This document shows positions 12,101 to 23,187 of a stretch of DNA of 64,000 nt, piece by piece. The notes under the pieces were generated by a model, which saw only the letters and a list, made by a program, of their open reading frames with translations, made no database searches and was not told the DNA's origin. The DNA is from Collybia mongolica (lineage: Eukaryota > Basidiomycota > Agaricomycetes > Agaricales > Clitocybaceae): NCBI GenBank assembly GCA_013420905.1, contig JAAXNY010000005.1:4578501-4642500 (forward strand), read 5' to 3'. Each line of letters starts with the position of its first letter. Position 1 is the first letter of the stretch. The position numbers and the translations under genes are program-made.

Positions 12101-13989
12101 TAATACAACCGGGCACTCCAGTACCCCTCAATCTCACAGGTTTCTCCGTTTTCACTTACCAAAAAATTCACATATTCACAAATTTAGCGTCCGACGCAAC
12201 GACAACGCCATTCAAGCAACATTATTTCCTACTATGCTTCATCATTCTGATCGCTGAAAGTTTCGGTTTTTTTTCGAAACCTAGGAACTACTCTCAGACT
12301 TTAGATGGAATGCACAAAAGCCCTCGTGGTGAGTATTCCGGGTTCCGCCAACTGGAATTGGATGATTGAGTTGCAGGTTAAGGCAGAGAAGAGACGTAAA
12401 TTGTCGTGGATGCTGGAAAAAATGAGCGAGAGTGATGAACGTGGAAGACTTCGCCTAGCGCCGATCCAGTACTCAATCATGAGTGCTTCTATGGGACTGT
12501 ACAATGTGCCATCATACTCACATGTTTACTATGAACGGCGTAGGACGAATTTTAGGATCATCGAATGTAGCTTCATATTGAGCTAACGTCGCTCACAAGT
12601 CGATGATCTGCTGCCGCTAGAAAGGCTTTCGAAAGGGGAGAGGGAGAGGTTAGTGCCGTTCATCTTTCTTTTCGTTTGTGTTGTGGCCTGGTTCATGGGT
12701 GCAGCATGATTACGCCGTGGTAACAATATTATTGACGCTCACAAGATAACAGATGGCTTCGACTTTTGTTAACGGTATTGATATCTAGTGTTAGATTTTG
12801 ATGTTCTAAGGGAAGTCATCAGATATGTGTGACTTCACTGCTAAGTCTAAATATTTTTGAAACAAGGCCATAATCCTCACCTGGTTGTTTTCATTACACC
12901 ATTTGGGGTACCCTTCGAAGGAAGCCTTCGCTCCTAGATAGACTTGGACGGGACGAATAAAGACTTGTGATAGGCGGTTCACCTCCGTCGGCCATTGTCT
13001 AGAAGGCACGGCTGGATCATCATGGCCTCGAGATGTTCTGGAAAGTATCAACTGCAAACGGCATTACCGTAAGATGCTCAGAAGACCATTCTCTCTCATC
13101 ATACGGTAAGTAGAGTAGAATTGTGATACCCTAGCCACATTCTAGCGAAGTTGAAAAGATGGATTGGTGTCGGCACCAGATGTATATGCGGCCTGCAGTC
13201 CATGTGAGATAGCCTATCTGTCCGTTTGGTCGGCGGATATGTTAAGGGATAATTTTTTTTGTCATTTATCCTCGCACAAGGTGGCTATCAATGTATCATG
13301 ACATTTGGGGCTTGTCGCTTGTTCAAGGTGTGAGTTCCGAAATGAGCGGGATATATGCACAGATTTGGCGAAATTCAAGCCCCGAAATTTCGGTCACGTT
13401 GGCACGATGCTGGTGGACGCATTCGTTCAAATTGATTCCACTCTGGCTTCCGACTGGTATATTTTCTTCGTTCGCTTCCCGGTTCATAAAACCGACCATA
13501 AAGGCCTCTGGACGCGGCCTGGAATGACATGCTTTCATTAAATGTTTGCCTTGACACGGCTATTGAGTCGGAAGCGATGAAATGATCCCGGAGTCCAATG
13601 TCTGCTGTGAATGGTAGCTATTTCTGTCACTTGGGCTTGAAGGCGTCGTTCTTGTGAGAAGCTGATGCGAATATACCAGGCTGGTGAACGTCTGAACGGT
13701 GAACTTGAACTAGCACTCCTGGGCTCTTGCCTGCGGTCCCGACTTCCAGTATCAATTTCCCAGGATCTCCACAATTGCCGGCGTACATTTTCTTAGCCTC
13801 TTCGTGGTTCTAACTGCGACCGGACGAAAGCCACAGGTGGTCCGCACACCTATCTTTGCGCCTATCTGGACGGAGTTCTTCGCTGAATCCTTGATTTGAT
13901 TCTAGAATCTAGTATGAGATTCACTGGGTTATCCACAACCACCGGGGTAATGTATGTTGATATACTATATACTGTATGCTTCCTGATCG

Positions 13990-14950
13990 TCAAGCAGTCT
14001 TAGGTCGGGAGGCTAGCCCATGATTTCCTTCTCCTCGAATTGCGAAAGCTCTAGAGCCAGTTTTACCGATCGCTACAGACTCAAGCTTATTAGTCGCCAA
14101 GGTCATCAAGTCTCGCTTACTGGTACCCCAACGGGCCAGATTACATTCACGGCTGGATAGAAACTGTCAGTGAACTACTCTCTTGATACGATCACTAGTG
14201 ACTAAACATCGCGGTTCAGACTCAGCGTCGGATTTGTTCGAGGTGTGCCCCGCACGCGGTCTACGTCCAGACCTTCACGCGAAAGCTCGTTGGTCGAAGA
14301 TCACCAGGCACCCCCATTAACGGCCGATCTAATGTCGTCACATTCCCGTGGTACTTTCCCTTCAGGACACGGGGATAGTTCAGCATCTCGGGCTTTCGTC
14401 GATATGCGGTTGGCTGCGCTAAGAACAGAACAGGCGTGGTCAAAGGTTTGAAAGCGCTTAAAGCGGACCCTTTATCTAGACCTCACTTCTCCAGTCTGGT
14501 GAAGAAACGTGCTTCCGTACCGTGTGACTTGTTTGGCACATATGCTCGAACTTCTTGGGTTCTAGATGGAAGGAATATCAACGTTGACTTCGCCGTCCAA
14601 ATTCCCAACCATATTACAAATAGTAAGATGCTTCTATCTCCCACTGTTCACATCGTTCTAATGTGCGCCTTCTCAGAATTTGCCATTTGCCATCTGAACA
14701 TCTGTTCAACGAAAACGTGGACAAGTGACGAACCGACAATTATCCACGATGCACAATCAACCCGTTCCACTGCAGATATGAACGCCCACCCGGACGCCCA
14801 CGAACCGCTCGTATGGGATTCGGGGTGGGTTGAATTATGGTCGCCGCCGGCATCGATAACGCTCCTGGGGTAAGGGCGGTGTTTATCCCTTGCGATCTTC
14901 TCGGGTTGCGGTTGAGGATCCCCGCCTAATCACCAATGTGCCTCGTTGGG
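13990..14950. repeat. Diverged duplicate block, copy 2
   Basis: This is the second copy of the block at 8190-9100, in the same orientation and about 5.8 kb downstream. Matching stretches are interspersed with many substitutions and small gaps, so the duplication is old. Both copies sit in gene-poor DNA. They may be relics of one dispersed element or of a duplicated gene. Confidence 0.6.
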
Positions 14951-16042
14951 ATGAGCGCTTAGCATGGCGCTTCGGATAAGCTGCTCGGGGTCGGGTACAA
15001 CGTGGAACGAGCCTCACTATCACTGTTCCGCTCATATTTCTTCGTCACCCAGGACCATGAAGAATCTGGTGTCTCTATTGCTAGAAACGAATGTCGTGGC
15101 GACAGGTCGCCATTGACGTTTCTCTGCGTGTGTTCAACTAGGAGAACTGTGCTTGGACCACTGTTAAATGTTCGATGGTAGAAGGGCTGGGTCCTTTCCA
15201 GGGCGGGTCTCCGGAATCGTCGATCAATATGGACATCGGCCCCCCACCAGGGAACTCGGGGATTGGGCTCGGGGACGGGATTGACCCTTCCGTGACGTCG
15301 TTTCGGGACCGCCTCCCCTTAGGGTGCTGGTCCAATGTGAGGGTGTGTATTAGCACTCCTATCGTTCACGTTCATTTGTGTTTAACCTTTTATCGTATTT
15401 ACAGGGATGTATCATAGTAACAATGCTGCTTTATCGTCTAAACGCTTGGCTTGTGGGGACGTTCCATGATGCCTGACACAGCCAGTTAACCCAGGGTGAT
15501 GGGTCGACGAATCAGGCCTCTGGTCAGGGTACTCATCGTCAATGTGGAGCAGGGACTTTTAGCGGGACGAGGGCTACATGACGCAATGTTTCTTGCACCC
15601 TTTGGTTATTATTGGTTCCCTCAGGTAAGCTTATAAGTATTGTGAAAGTGCCTAAATATCGCCTGACAACTTTGTTGGGATTTACAGGGAAAACCGATTC
15701 GGACCTCGAGGCTTCAAGGCTCAGCGCTCAAGTGCTCGTGGATGAAGTGTGTGTGTGTTGGTTCGGTGCATCAAGGCTCCGAGGCTGTCTGCCCTGTCGC
15801 CCGTTTATTATTCGTCGAGATGCGGATAAGGCGGATGCGTGCCCTCCTCGTGTCGGTTGTAACGAAAATTTTGTCCCCTCAAATACATAAGGACCGCGCC
15901 CAACGTGGCTGGTGAAGTCATTTTTCGGGGCCGACACAGCCACAATAATTCAAACTCCGACTGATCACCAAAATTTTGCGATGAAATCGATTTCTTGGTT
16001 TCTAGCCAATCCATCCATCTTTTCTCTTTCATACCCACCACA

Positions 16043-18522
16043 ATGCCTCCTTCAGCGTCGAAACAAAAAAGGCTCGCAGAAAAAGCAGCAAAGAAGAATG
16101 CCGGCCTCGGAGGTACCGCATCATCCTCGACAACACCAACGGGATCCACAAATGGCAGCGCCATCAGCACACCGATGACGAGCTTGAGCGCCGCTACCAG
16201 CACAGACGACCTTACGTCGATGGCCAAGCTCTCTTTGGCCACCGACCGGTGAGTAATCGCCCAGTCATAGTAAAGCCCACCTTGACGATCACATAGGAGT
16301 GCCGCAGGCGTGCTGGTATCTGATGCGAAAGGCCGGGACGTTAAGATCGATGCTTACACACTCTCATTCCATGGACGTCTCCTCATCGAAGGGGCGGAGA
16401 TATCTCTGAACTATGGGCAACGGTATGGGCTGCTTGGCGAGAACGGATCCGGAAAGGTGAGTTTGTGTTTGTAACATGCTGTATCTTGCCGGGCGGCTAA
16501 TCGAGATCGCTTAATAACCAGTCAACCTTCCTACAATCCATCGCCGAACGTGATATTGAAATTCCTGAACACATCGACATCTACCTCGTTAGGGGCGAGG
16601 CTGAGCCCTCTGATGTCAACGCCGTCGACTTCATCGTCGCCTCTGCCAAGAAGAAAGTCGCCAAGCTGGAGGCCCGGATCGAAGAGCTTTCGATAGCAGA
16701 CGACGTAGATGATTTGGCGCTGGAAGCTGCGTACGAGGAGCTGGAAGAGATGGATCCCGCTACCTTCGAGGTGAAAGCGGGAAGTATACTTCACGGTCTC
16801 GGGTTCACACAGACGATGATGAAGAAGCCCACAAAAGATATGAGTGGTGGTTGGCGTATGCGTGTTGCGCTTGCTCGTGCACTCTTCATCAAACCCCATC
16901 TATTGCTGCTCGACGAGCCCACGAATCATTTAGATCTCGGGGCTGTTGTCTGGCTAGAGGCATACCTGTCGACCTACAACCACATCCTTGTCATCACTTC
17001 CCATTCGCAAGATTTCATGGACTCTGTCTGCACGAACATTATGGATCTGACCCAAAAGAAAAAAATGGTATACTATACTGGTAACTATTCAACATATGTC
17101 AAGACGAAACAAGAAAACGAGGTCAACCAAATGAAGGCGTACCATAAGCAGCAGGAGGAAATTCAACATATTAAAAAGTACGCACGGAGTTCTCTGTGGC
17201 TTTAAAGTCACCCTTTGAGCATACTTGGTTAGATTCATTGCATCCGCCGGTACCTATGCCAATCTTGTCCGTCAGGCCAAATCAAAACAAAAGATTATCG
17301 ACAAGATGGAGGCCGCGGGTCTCATTGAGAAAGTGGAAACACCTAAACCCCTCAGGTAAGTGGTGGCCCGCTTTATCCCATCTCTAGAATGATCTTCAAC
17401 TTCCTGTGCCTTACAGATTCCACTTCGAGGACATCAGAAGGCTTCCCCCGCCTATCATCGCCTTTGACGAGGTTGCATTCTCGTACTCTGGTAAGAAGGA
17501 GGAATACCTGTATAAGAAGTTGTCTTTCGGTATCGAGTGAGTTCGACATCTTCATCGGGGTCCGATTAACGCAGCTCAATCGCCTGATCTTCCTCCAGCA
17601 TGGATTCACGTATCGCTATTCTTGGAGCGAATGGTACAGGAAAGTCTACGCTACTCCATCTGATCACGGGGGCACTCCAACCCTGTGAAGGCACCGTCCA
17701 AAAACATTCTGCCCTGAAACTTGCCAAGTACTCCCAACACTCCGCAGACCAGCTGCCCTATGACTCGAGCCCCATTGAGTACTTCCAGACGCTCTTCTCC
17801 CAGAAGTACCCTGAGAAAGATATCATGGTCCGTGATTGTCAATTAACCTTTTTTTTTTCCACTCCTCACTTGATGCATCGCTTCCAGGCATGGCGGTCGC
17901 AGCTGGGAAGGTTTGGTCTGTCAGGAGCGCATCAAACAGCGCCGATCAAGCAACTGTCTGACGGCCTTCGCAACCGGTAGGCGGATCTTTCGACTATGCC
18001 TGTACCCTGGTCGCTAATCATAATGCAGTGTCGTCTTTGCACAACTAGCAATGGAGCATCCACATATCCTTTTACTTGGTATGAAACTCTATTTTTCATT
18101 TTGAGAATTCAATTGGTTGATGAGATGAACAGATGAACCTACCAACCATCTTGACATGGAGTCCATTGATGCGTTGGCAAGTGCCATCAAAGAGTTCGAA
18201 GGGGGTGTCGTCATCGTCTCTCACGACTTCCGTACGTACCTCCCATCTGTTTGGGTTATCGCCGCCGTTCTGAAGGCTCGTTCTTTGCAGGTCTTATTTC
18301 CCAGGTGGCGGAGGAGTTGTGGGAGGTGGCCGACAAGACGATCAAGAATTTGACAAAGAAGGAGATCAGTATTGTTGATTACAAAAGGAACCTTGTCAAG
18401 CAGAGTGCGTTACCCGGGTTATTAAAGTATTGTCCTCGATGTCTGACCAGCTTCTATCAGGTAACGCCGCCATCGAGAAGGCGAAACTGTTCAGCAAGAC
18501 TGCTCCTAAGGGCAAGACATAA
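16043..18522 (+). CDS. ARB1: ABC-F ATPase, ARB1/ABCF2 ortholog (ribosome biogenesis)
   Basis: Eleven exons: 16043-16248, 16297-16456, 16522-17177, 17233-17355, 17417-17536, 17599-17827, 17888-17976, 18029-18078, 18133-18231, 18291-18404 and 18461-18522. They encode 635 residues; introns are 48-65 nt and every junction keeps frame. The lysine-rich N-terminus ([14 protein letters not shown]) is typical of ABCF2. ABC domain 1 has Walker A GENGSGKST (about 115-124, split by intron 2), signature SGGWRMRVA (about 230) and Walker [13 protein letters not shown]. The linker carries [11 protein letters not shown] and KPLRFHFED. Domain 2 has Walker [10 protein letters not shown] (431-439), signature LSDGLRNR (521-528) and [11 protein letters not shown] (about 542-552). 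There are no membrane segments. ABC-F proteins are soluble; yeast Arb1 acts in 40S and 60S subunit biogenesis, shuttling between nucleus and cytoplasm. LSDG in place of LSGG in domain 2 is usual for this subfamily. The gene is convergent with PPH3. Confidence 0.95.
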
Positions 18523-19159
18523 ACTTTCTCCTTGCGAACAGGCTTTTTTCTGTCTCGGAATTCGCTTCTTACCACACAGCACTGTAGCCCAATCTGTCAT
18601 CACGATTCATCTTAGTGTACACAATACTCTAATATCTTTGTGACGTCATGGATTATTCTCCACTTACGTTCATTCCTATTCCTACGAGCTTACCGATTAC
18701 ATATTAGATCAATCGTATTCTGGCTAGACAGACAGCACTGAGCACTGCCTGATAGCTCTGGTGAATAAAGTTGCACCGGCCTGTGCGGAACGCCGAATAT
18801 GGCTCTAACGTCTAACGAACGAAAGCAAGGCTTCGCCATATAGCGTAATCTATTACTTGTGTAGATTGATTATGGAGATACAAATACTACCGGTGGCGTT
18901 CGCTAAATGACACCAGCGGTACCACAACTACGGTTGCGTGCGAGACGGGACGGTAAGGGTGGGGGGTGGGCCCAAACCGCGATACGCTGATACTTCCGTA
19001 AGATTAGAAAAAACATGGTAGGCTCGCCGTGCTCTGCTTCTTCGTTCCGTTTCTGCGGAGTTAGGGTTAAAGGTGTTGGGGGGGAAGGTGTTTGAGGCCT
19101 GTGAAGAGCGGTACCAAGTTTGACGAAAAAAGAAGACTGTCGCTGCGCCGGCGTTGAAA
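18523..19159. other. Convergent intergenic region between ARB1 and PPH3
   Basis: The two flanking genes end here tail to tail. No open frame of note and no RNA gene is seen. Transcript 3' ends from both strands must fall in these 637 bases. A G-rich patch (GGGTGGGGGGTGGGCCC) lies near 18957-18973. Confidence 0.5.
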
Positions 19160-21124
19160 TTACAAAAAGTAATCAGCGGGCGGGCGTTTTGCGGGTATTG
19201 ATCGAACGTCCTGGGAAAATCAAAAAATAATTAGTGTCATTTATCATGGAGCATGATTGGGAACGAGGATGGTGGGAGGCAAATTATTACGGATTACGGA
19301 TTACGGAGGGGGAGGAAATGATTGAATTGGTGTGTGTGTGTCTGCGAGTTGTGGAACCGGGATTTGGACCGAAGTAGATTGCTCTCATTTGGCTCTGAAA
19401 AAGGAAAGCCACATACCAACGGCGCGTGCTGGAAGACCTTGTACTCTTGGCCGAGATGCTCGTCTAGTTCGAGGATGGACGCAACGTTCCCGCACCTGTC
19501 GTGTTGGGGAAATGGAAGGGGGGCTAATCAATATTTCATTTTATCTTATTCAATTGAGATTGTAACGAAGAGAAGGCCAGAACAGAACAGCACTGATAAG
19601 CGTGGGACATGTGACGAGGGGAGGGGGGGGTGAGCTGCGATGTTCCCTTGCTCCGCCAATCGCCGCGAGCCCTAGGGAGGCATGTGATGCAAACGATTAC
19701 GCGAACTCCCCCGCTAAGGTTTGACACGCGGCAACTGATACGAGGCACCGCACAGGCACACGCCCCCCCGCCCACCGCGAAAGCGAACAGAGAAAAAAAA
19801 AAAAGATAGATAGAAACGTCAAAAGGGGGAGGGTAAGGGTGGACGCACCGGTAGCAGTAATTGGGGGCGCTCCATACGGTGACGATAGTCCGGTCGAACA
19901 TGAGCTTGTAGCCCTCCATCGCGAGCTGGTGGGCGCGCGCGATCAGGTCGATGCCGTTGTGGTGTGCGAAGACTTTGGTGATGTCGGCCCCAAAGAGGAA
20001 GCCAGCGCCTCGTGGTGACAGGCCCCAGCCTGCTATATCTGTACGGGGGGGGGAGCGAGTAAGGAGAGACGCGCGAAGGGGGGGGGGGGGGGGGCGGCGC
20101 ACGTACCGTCTGGATCAGACCAGAGGAGATCGCACATGGGCCCGTCGTGGGGCACTTCCTGTTTTCGGTCGATGGCTCGGATCTGCGGGGGCACGGAGAA
20201 AAGAGGGTGGAGTGTGAGTCGATAGCGTGTAGATGTAAGGGGCGTGGACATACCTGATCGATACTCTGCAAGTTGGGGCTCAAGCCGCCATGGACACAGA
20301 ACACGCGGCCATCGACGATGGCGCCGAGGGCGAGGTAGTCAAAGACCTCGCAGCACCAGCGCCACACGTTCGCGCTGCCGTACTTGCGCTGGCACTCGTC
20401 GTAGAAGCCGTACACCTGCGTGATCTGGCGCGACTCGTGGTTCCCGCGGATGAGCGTGATGCGCTCCGGGAAGCGCACCTTGAGCGCGAGGAGCAGCAGG
20501 AAGGTCTCGACGCTGTAGAAGCCCCGGTCGACGAAGTCTCCTGTGAGATGGATTGGTGTGGGGGGAAAGGGGGGGGGGGGGGGAGGGGGGAGGTAAGGAA
20601 TGGAATTGAATGTGATGTGATGGCCAGATACACACACCCATGAAGAGATAGTTTGTTTCTGGGCAGAATCCGCCGACCTTGAAGAGTTCCTTGAGATCGA
20701 AGAACTGGCCGTGGATGTCGCCGCATATCTGAGGGGCAAACCGAAAAAAAAACCGAAACACACACACGGGGGGGGGGGCGGGGGTCAGCTGTTGTGGAGG
20801 GGGAAGGGGGGGGGGGGTGGTCGCGTACCGTTACAGGCGAGTCCACGACCTGGACGTTGCCCTCCTCAATTAGGATCTCCCGTGCTTTCAGGCATAGCCT
20901 CTTGACCTGCTCTTCTGATATCGGCTGGCATTGGATGAGCTGTGCGATCTGTCTGTCCGGGGTTGGGGGGGACGTGTTAGGGAACGGTTGGGTTTGTGGG
21001 TTGTACGTGTAGATGTAGATGTAGATGTGAATGTAACGAAAAATGAAAGATTCGTGCGTTGGGTGAGTGTGATGCCGTGGTTGAATGGGGTGCTGTTTGC
21101 TCACCTGTCGAGGTCACTGGGCAT
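19160..21124 (-). CDS. PPH3: Serine/threonine phosphatase PP4 catalytic subunit
   Basis: Eight exons on the minus strand: 21124-21105, 20952-20829, 20728-20638, 20540-20254, 20182-20107, 20038-19849, 19495-19417 and 19210-19160. They give 305 residues, close to the family norm of about 307. The start [14 protein letters not shown] matches the PP4 N-terminus. Metal and catalytic motifs are GDIHG (51-55), GDFVDRG (79-85) and RGNHE (110-114). [21 protein letters not shown] and [20 protein letters not shown] distinguish PP4 from PPG1 and PP6. The C-terminus is DYFL, the carboxymethylated form shared with PP2A. The enzyme dephosphorylates DNA-damage and checkpoint substrates in the nucleus and cytoplasm with PP4 regulatory subunits. 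Introns are 68-353 nt, longer than in the neighbouring ARB1, and several carry long C runs on the sense strand. The 20-nt first exon is inferred from its splice sites. Confidence 0.93.
20078..20094. repeat. G17 homopolymer in a PPH3 intron
   Basis: Seventeen consecutive G on the plus strand (C on the transcribed strand) lie inside the 20039-20106 intron. Other runs of G occur in the adjacent introns at 20569-20583 (15 G) and around 20768-20820. They are confined to introns; exon sequence between them is normal. Homopolymers of this length are prone to length error in sequencing. Confidence 0.85.
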
Positions 21125-21610
21125 TCCGAGCTCCGTGCGCAAATCAGATTCAAAGCTGTACGATCAGGCAGATAAAGTTAGTGGCGTGTCGGTCGGTTGG
21201 TTGTGTTCAGCTGTCGAGCGAGTCAGAATGAGAAATTTCGCAGGCTTTCCTAATTAGGCCACACAGCCCCGATCAGCCTCATCATCATCATCATCATAAG
21301 ATAGGGGTATATATTTCCATGTTATCATATTGACAGGGAGTGCGTTATAGCATTACATACAGGCCGAGTCCTTAGGGACGGGGCAATAGAGCTGTGGGAT
21401 TATAGACCGTAGAGCGACAACAACTGGGGCGGGTGCGGGTGCGGGCTGGGGTACACAATACAATTCGTTCGGGGGGGAGACACGATAGCAGAAAGGGGGG
21501 GGGAGGGGGGCGAAAAACTATAATGGCTTCTAGATCGTTAAAAAAACAAATGATGATGATAATGTTCTCTTTCTTTCTCTCTCTCTCTCTCCTTACCTAT
21601 CACACGCAAC
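21125..21610. other. Intergenic region with CT microsatellite
   Basis: Upstream flank of PPH3 and 3' flank of the NRG1-like gene, both minus-strand. It holds a TCATCATCATCATCAT run near 21280 and a CT-rich microsatellite at about 21567-21592. No gene is seen. Confidence 0.5.
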
Positions 21611-23187
21611 TCACTGCGCGAGCGCACCGATGCCCTTCCTTAGCCCGCTCTCCGATTTCCACGCGCCGTGCCCGAGGCCGAGAGACTGGTGGTACTGGTA
21701 ATCAGTCGGCATCGGCTGCGGGTGGTGGATGTACGCAGACGCGTGCGGCGCGGCGTGGTGGCGCTCGTCGCGGCGCATGTAACGCTCGCCCTGGATCGGC
21801 GCGAGCGTCGGTGGGGGGGAGCTGTAGCGCGCGAGTGCGGGCGGGTAGCTCTGGTGCACGAGTTGCTGCTGCTGTTGTTGTTGTTGTCCATTCGCGGAGA
21901 GTCCCCCCTGCTGCTGGTCGGCGAGCATCCCGTTGGAGTGGTGGTACGCGTGTGCGTGTGCGTCGTCGTGGTAGACGTACGACGGGGTGGGCGGGCCCGA
22001 GGTGTGCGAGGAGACGGAGTGGGAGGAGGCGGGCGAGGCGGGGCCTGCGCTGGACGAGGCGTGGTGCTGCGGGTATTTTTGGGGATGGGAGATGTGGGAG
22101 ATGGAATGCCGGGACGACATGGGCGTGGGGTTCGGGCTGTCCTGTTGGAGATGCTGGGAGTGGAGCACCGGAGAAGACGTGTTGATGTGGGGCAGGGAGT
22201 GGCTGCTGAAACCGTTGTGCGTGTTGGAATAGGACGGGAAGGAGTTGGCGGTGGAGCTGGTCGACGAATGGGAGACGGCGTTGGTATGCACGTATGTGAA
22301 CCCGTTGCTCTGTGATTGCTCTTGATACGTCGCGGTACCGCTCCGGTAGGAGTAACCCTGTGACGCTTGGTTTGAAACGCCAAGCCCTTGGGAAGACATG
22401 GGCACGAGATGGTTGTTTGCTGGGGAATACGAAGCGTCTGGGGAGGACGAGGAGCGACTGGAGCTGCTGGATGGCAGGTGGGCTGTGGCGGGAAGTGTGG
22501 CCTGGGCCAGGGGGGGTGGGGAATCTGGTGGGGGTGAATGGTGGCTGTAAACGCGAGCGGGTTCCAATGCTGGAGGTGCGGAGAGCGGGGGGGGCGAGGA
22601 AGGCGAGTCCGTGGAGGACGAAGCGGTACTACTACGTTTGTTGCCGGGGGTAGAAGAGGTATTCATAGCACGGGCAATGGCGGATCGCGTGGAGCTTCGG
22701 CGTGAACCAGGAGAGAGATGGATCCGGTAGCTGCAAATAGATTGGAGGTCAACATCTATACGACCGACAACAAGAACCGAGCGACAGCACGCAACACGAT
22801 GAAGTGAGTTTTTTTTTTTTTTTTTTTTTCTCTTCCGGCACGAAGATGGGACGTGACGTGGACTTACTGCTGTTGAAGGTTGTCCTGGCGGGAACAGCGT
22901 GTCTCGCAACCAGGAAATGGACACTTGTGGTTGCGTTCGCCGGTGTGGACCCTGGAGTGGCGAGCGAGGTGACCGCTGGTGGTGAACGCGCGATCGCAGG
23001 TGGGGCAGACATGTTTCTTCTTGGGGGCGGGTGCAGCGGCGGGGGGGGACTGCTGTAAATGCGGCGAGTGCTGGGAGGCTGGGGAGAGTTGAGGCGATGG
23101 ACTGGTGGAATCAGACATGTAGTGGGCGTTGTTGTTGTTGAACTGGGAAGAGTAGAAGTGGGAATGCTTATTGTCCGCTCGAGGCAT
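21611..23187 (-). CDS. NRG1-like C2H2 zinc-finger transcriptional repressor
   Basis: Two exons, 23187-22868 and 22730-21611, encode 479 residues. The 137-nt intron (GTAAGT to TTGCAG) interrupts the His codon of finger 2. Finger 1 has C61, C64, H77 and H81 (HVCPTCDRAFTTSGHLARH). Finger 2 has C89, C94, H107 and H111 (CPFPGCETRCSRQDNLQQH). The inter-finger linker HTGERNHKCP and the TTSGHLARH and RQDN helices match the Nrg1/NrgA repressor class. This class binds CCCT-type sites and recruits Tup1-Ssn6 in glucose and stress control; that role is inferred from the family. The C-terminal 360 residues are rich in Ser, Pro, Gln and His, with an eight-Gln run near 21866-21889. ATG 23187 is used because the frame further upstream has only a GTG and then a stop. 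Confidence 0.85.
22808..22829. repeat. Poly-T tract (poly-A on sense strand) in NRG1-like intron
   Basis: About 22 T residues on the plus strand lie inside the 22731-22867 intron, giving an A run on the transcribed-sense strand. It explains why the unspliced frame reads poly-Lys. Its length is likely to vary between isolates or reads. Confidence 0.8.

Larger units (their letters stand above)
7815..15990. other. Gene-poor, decayed 8 kb stretch
   Basis: No frame longer than about 145 codons and no recognisable domain occurs on either strand. Some short frames look like old exons: plus 13305-13541 with CSRCEFRNERDICTDL, plus 12305-12586, and minus 10537-10767. None can be chained into a gene. 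The stretch contains the two diverged duplicate blocks listed separately. I read it as relic coding or transposon DNA. Confidence 0.4.

Noticed and set aside
19536..21104. Several long overlapping frames over PPH3, apparently separate genes
   Set aside because: They are pieces of one spliced gene read through its introns; the eight-exon model accounts for them.
21640..22383. Second frames of more than 200 codons over the NRG1-like gene, both strands
   Set aside because: They are Arg/Pro/Thr-rich shadows of GC-rich Ser/Pro/His coding sequence and are not connected to the zinc fingers.
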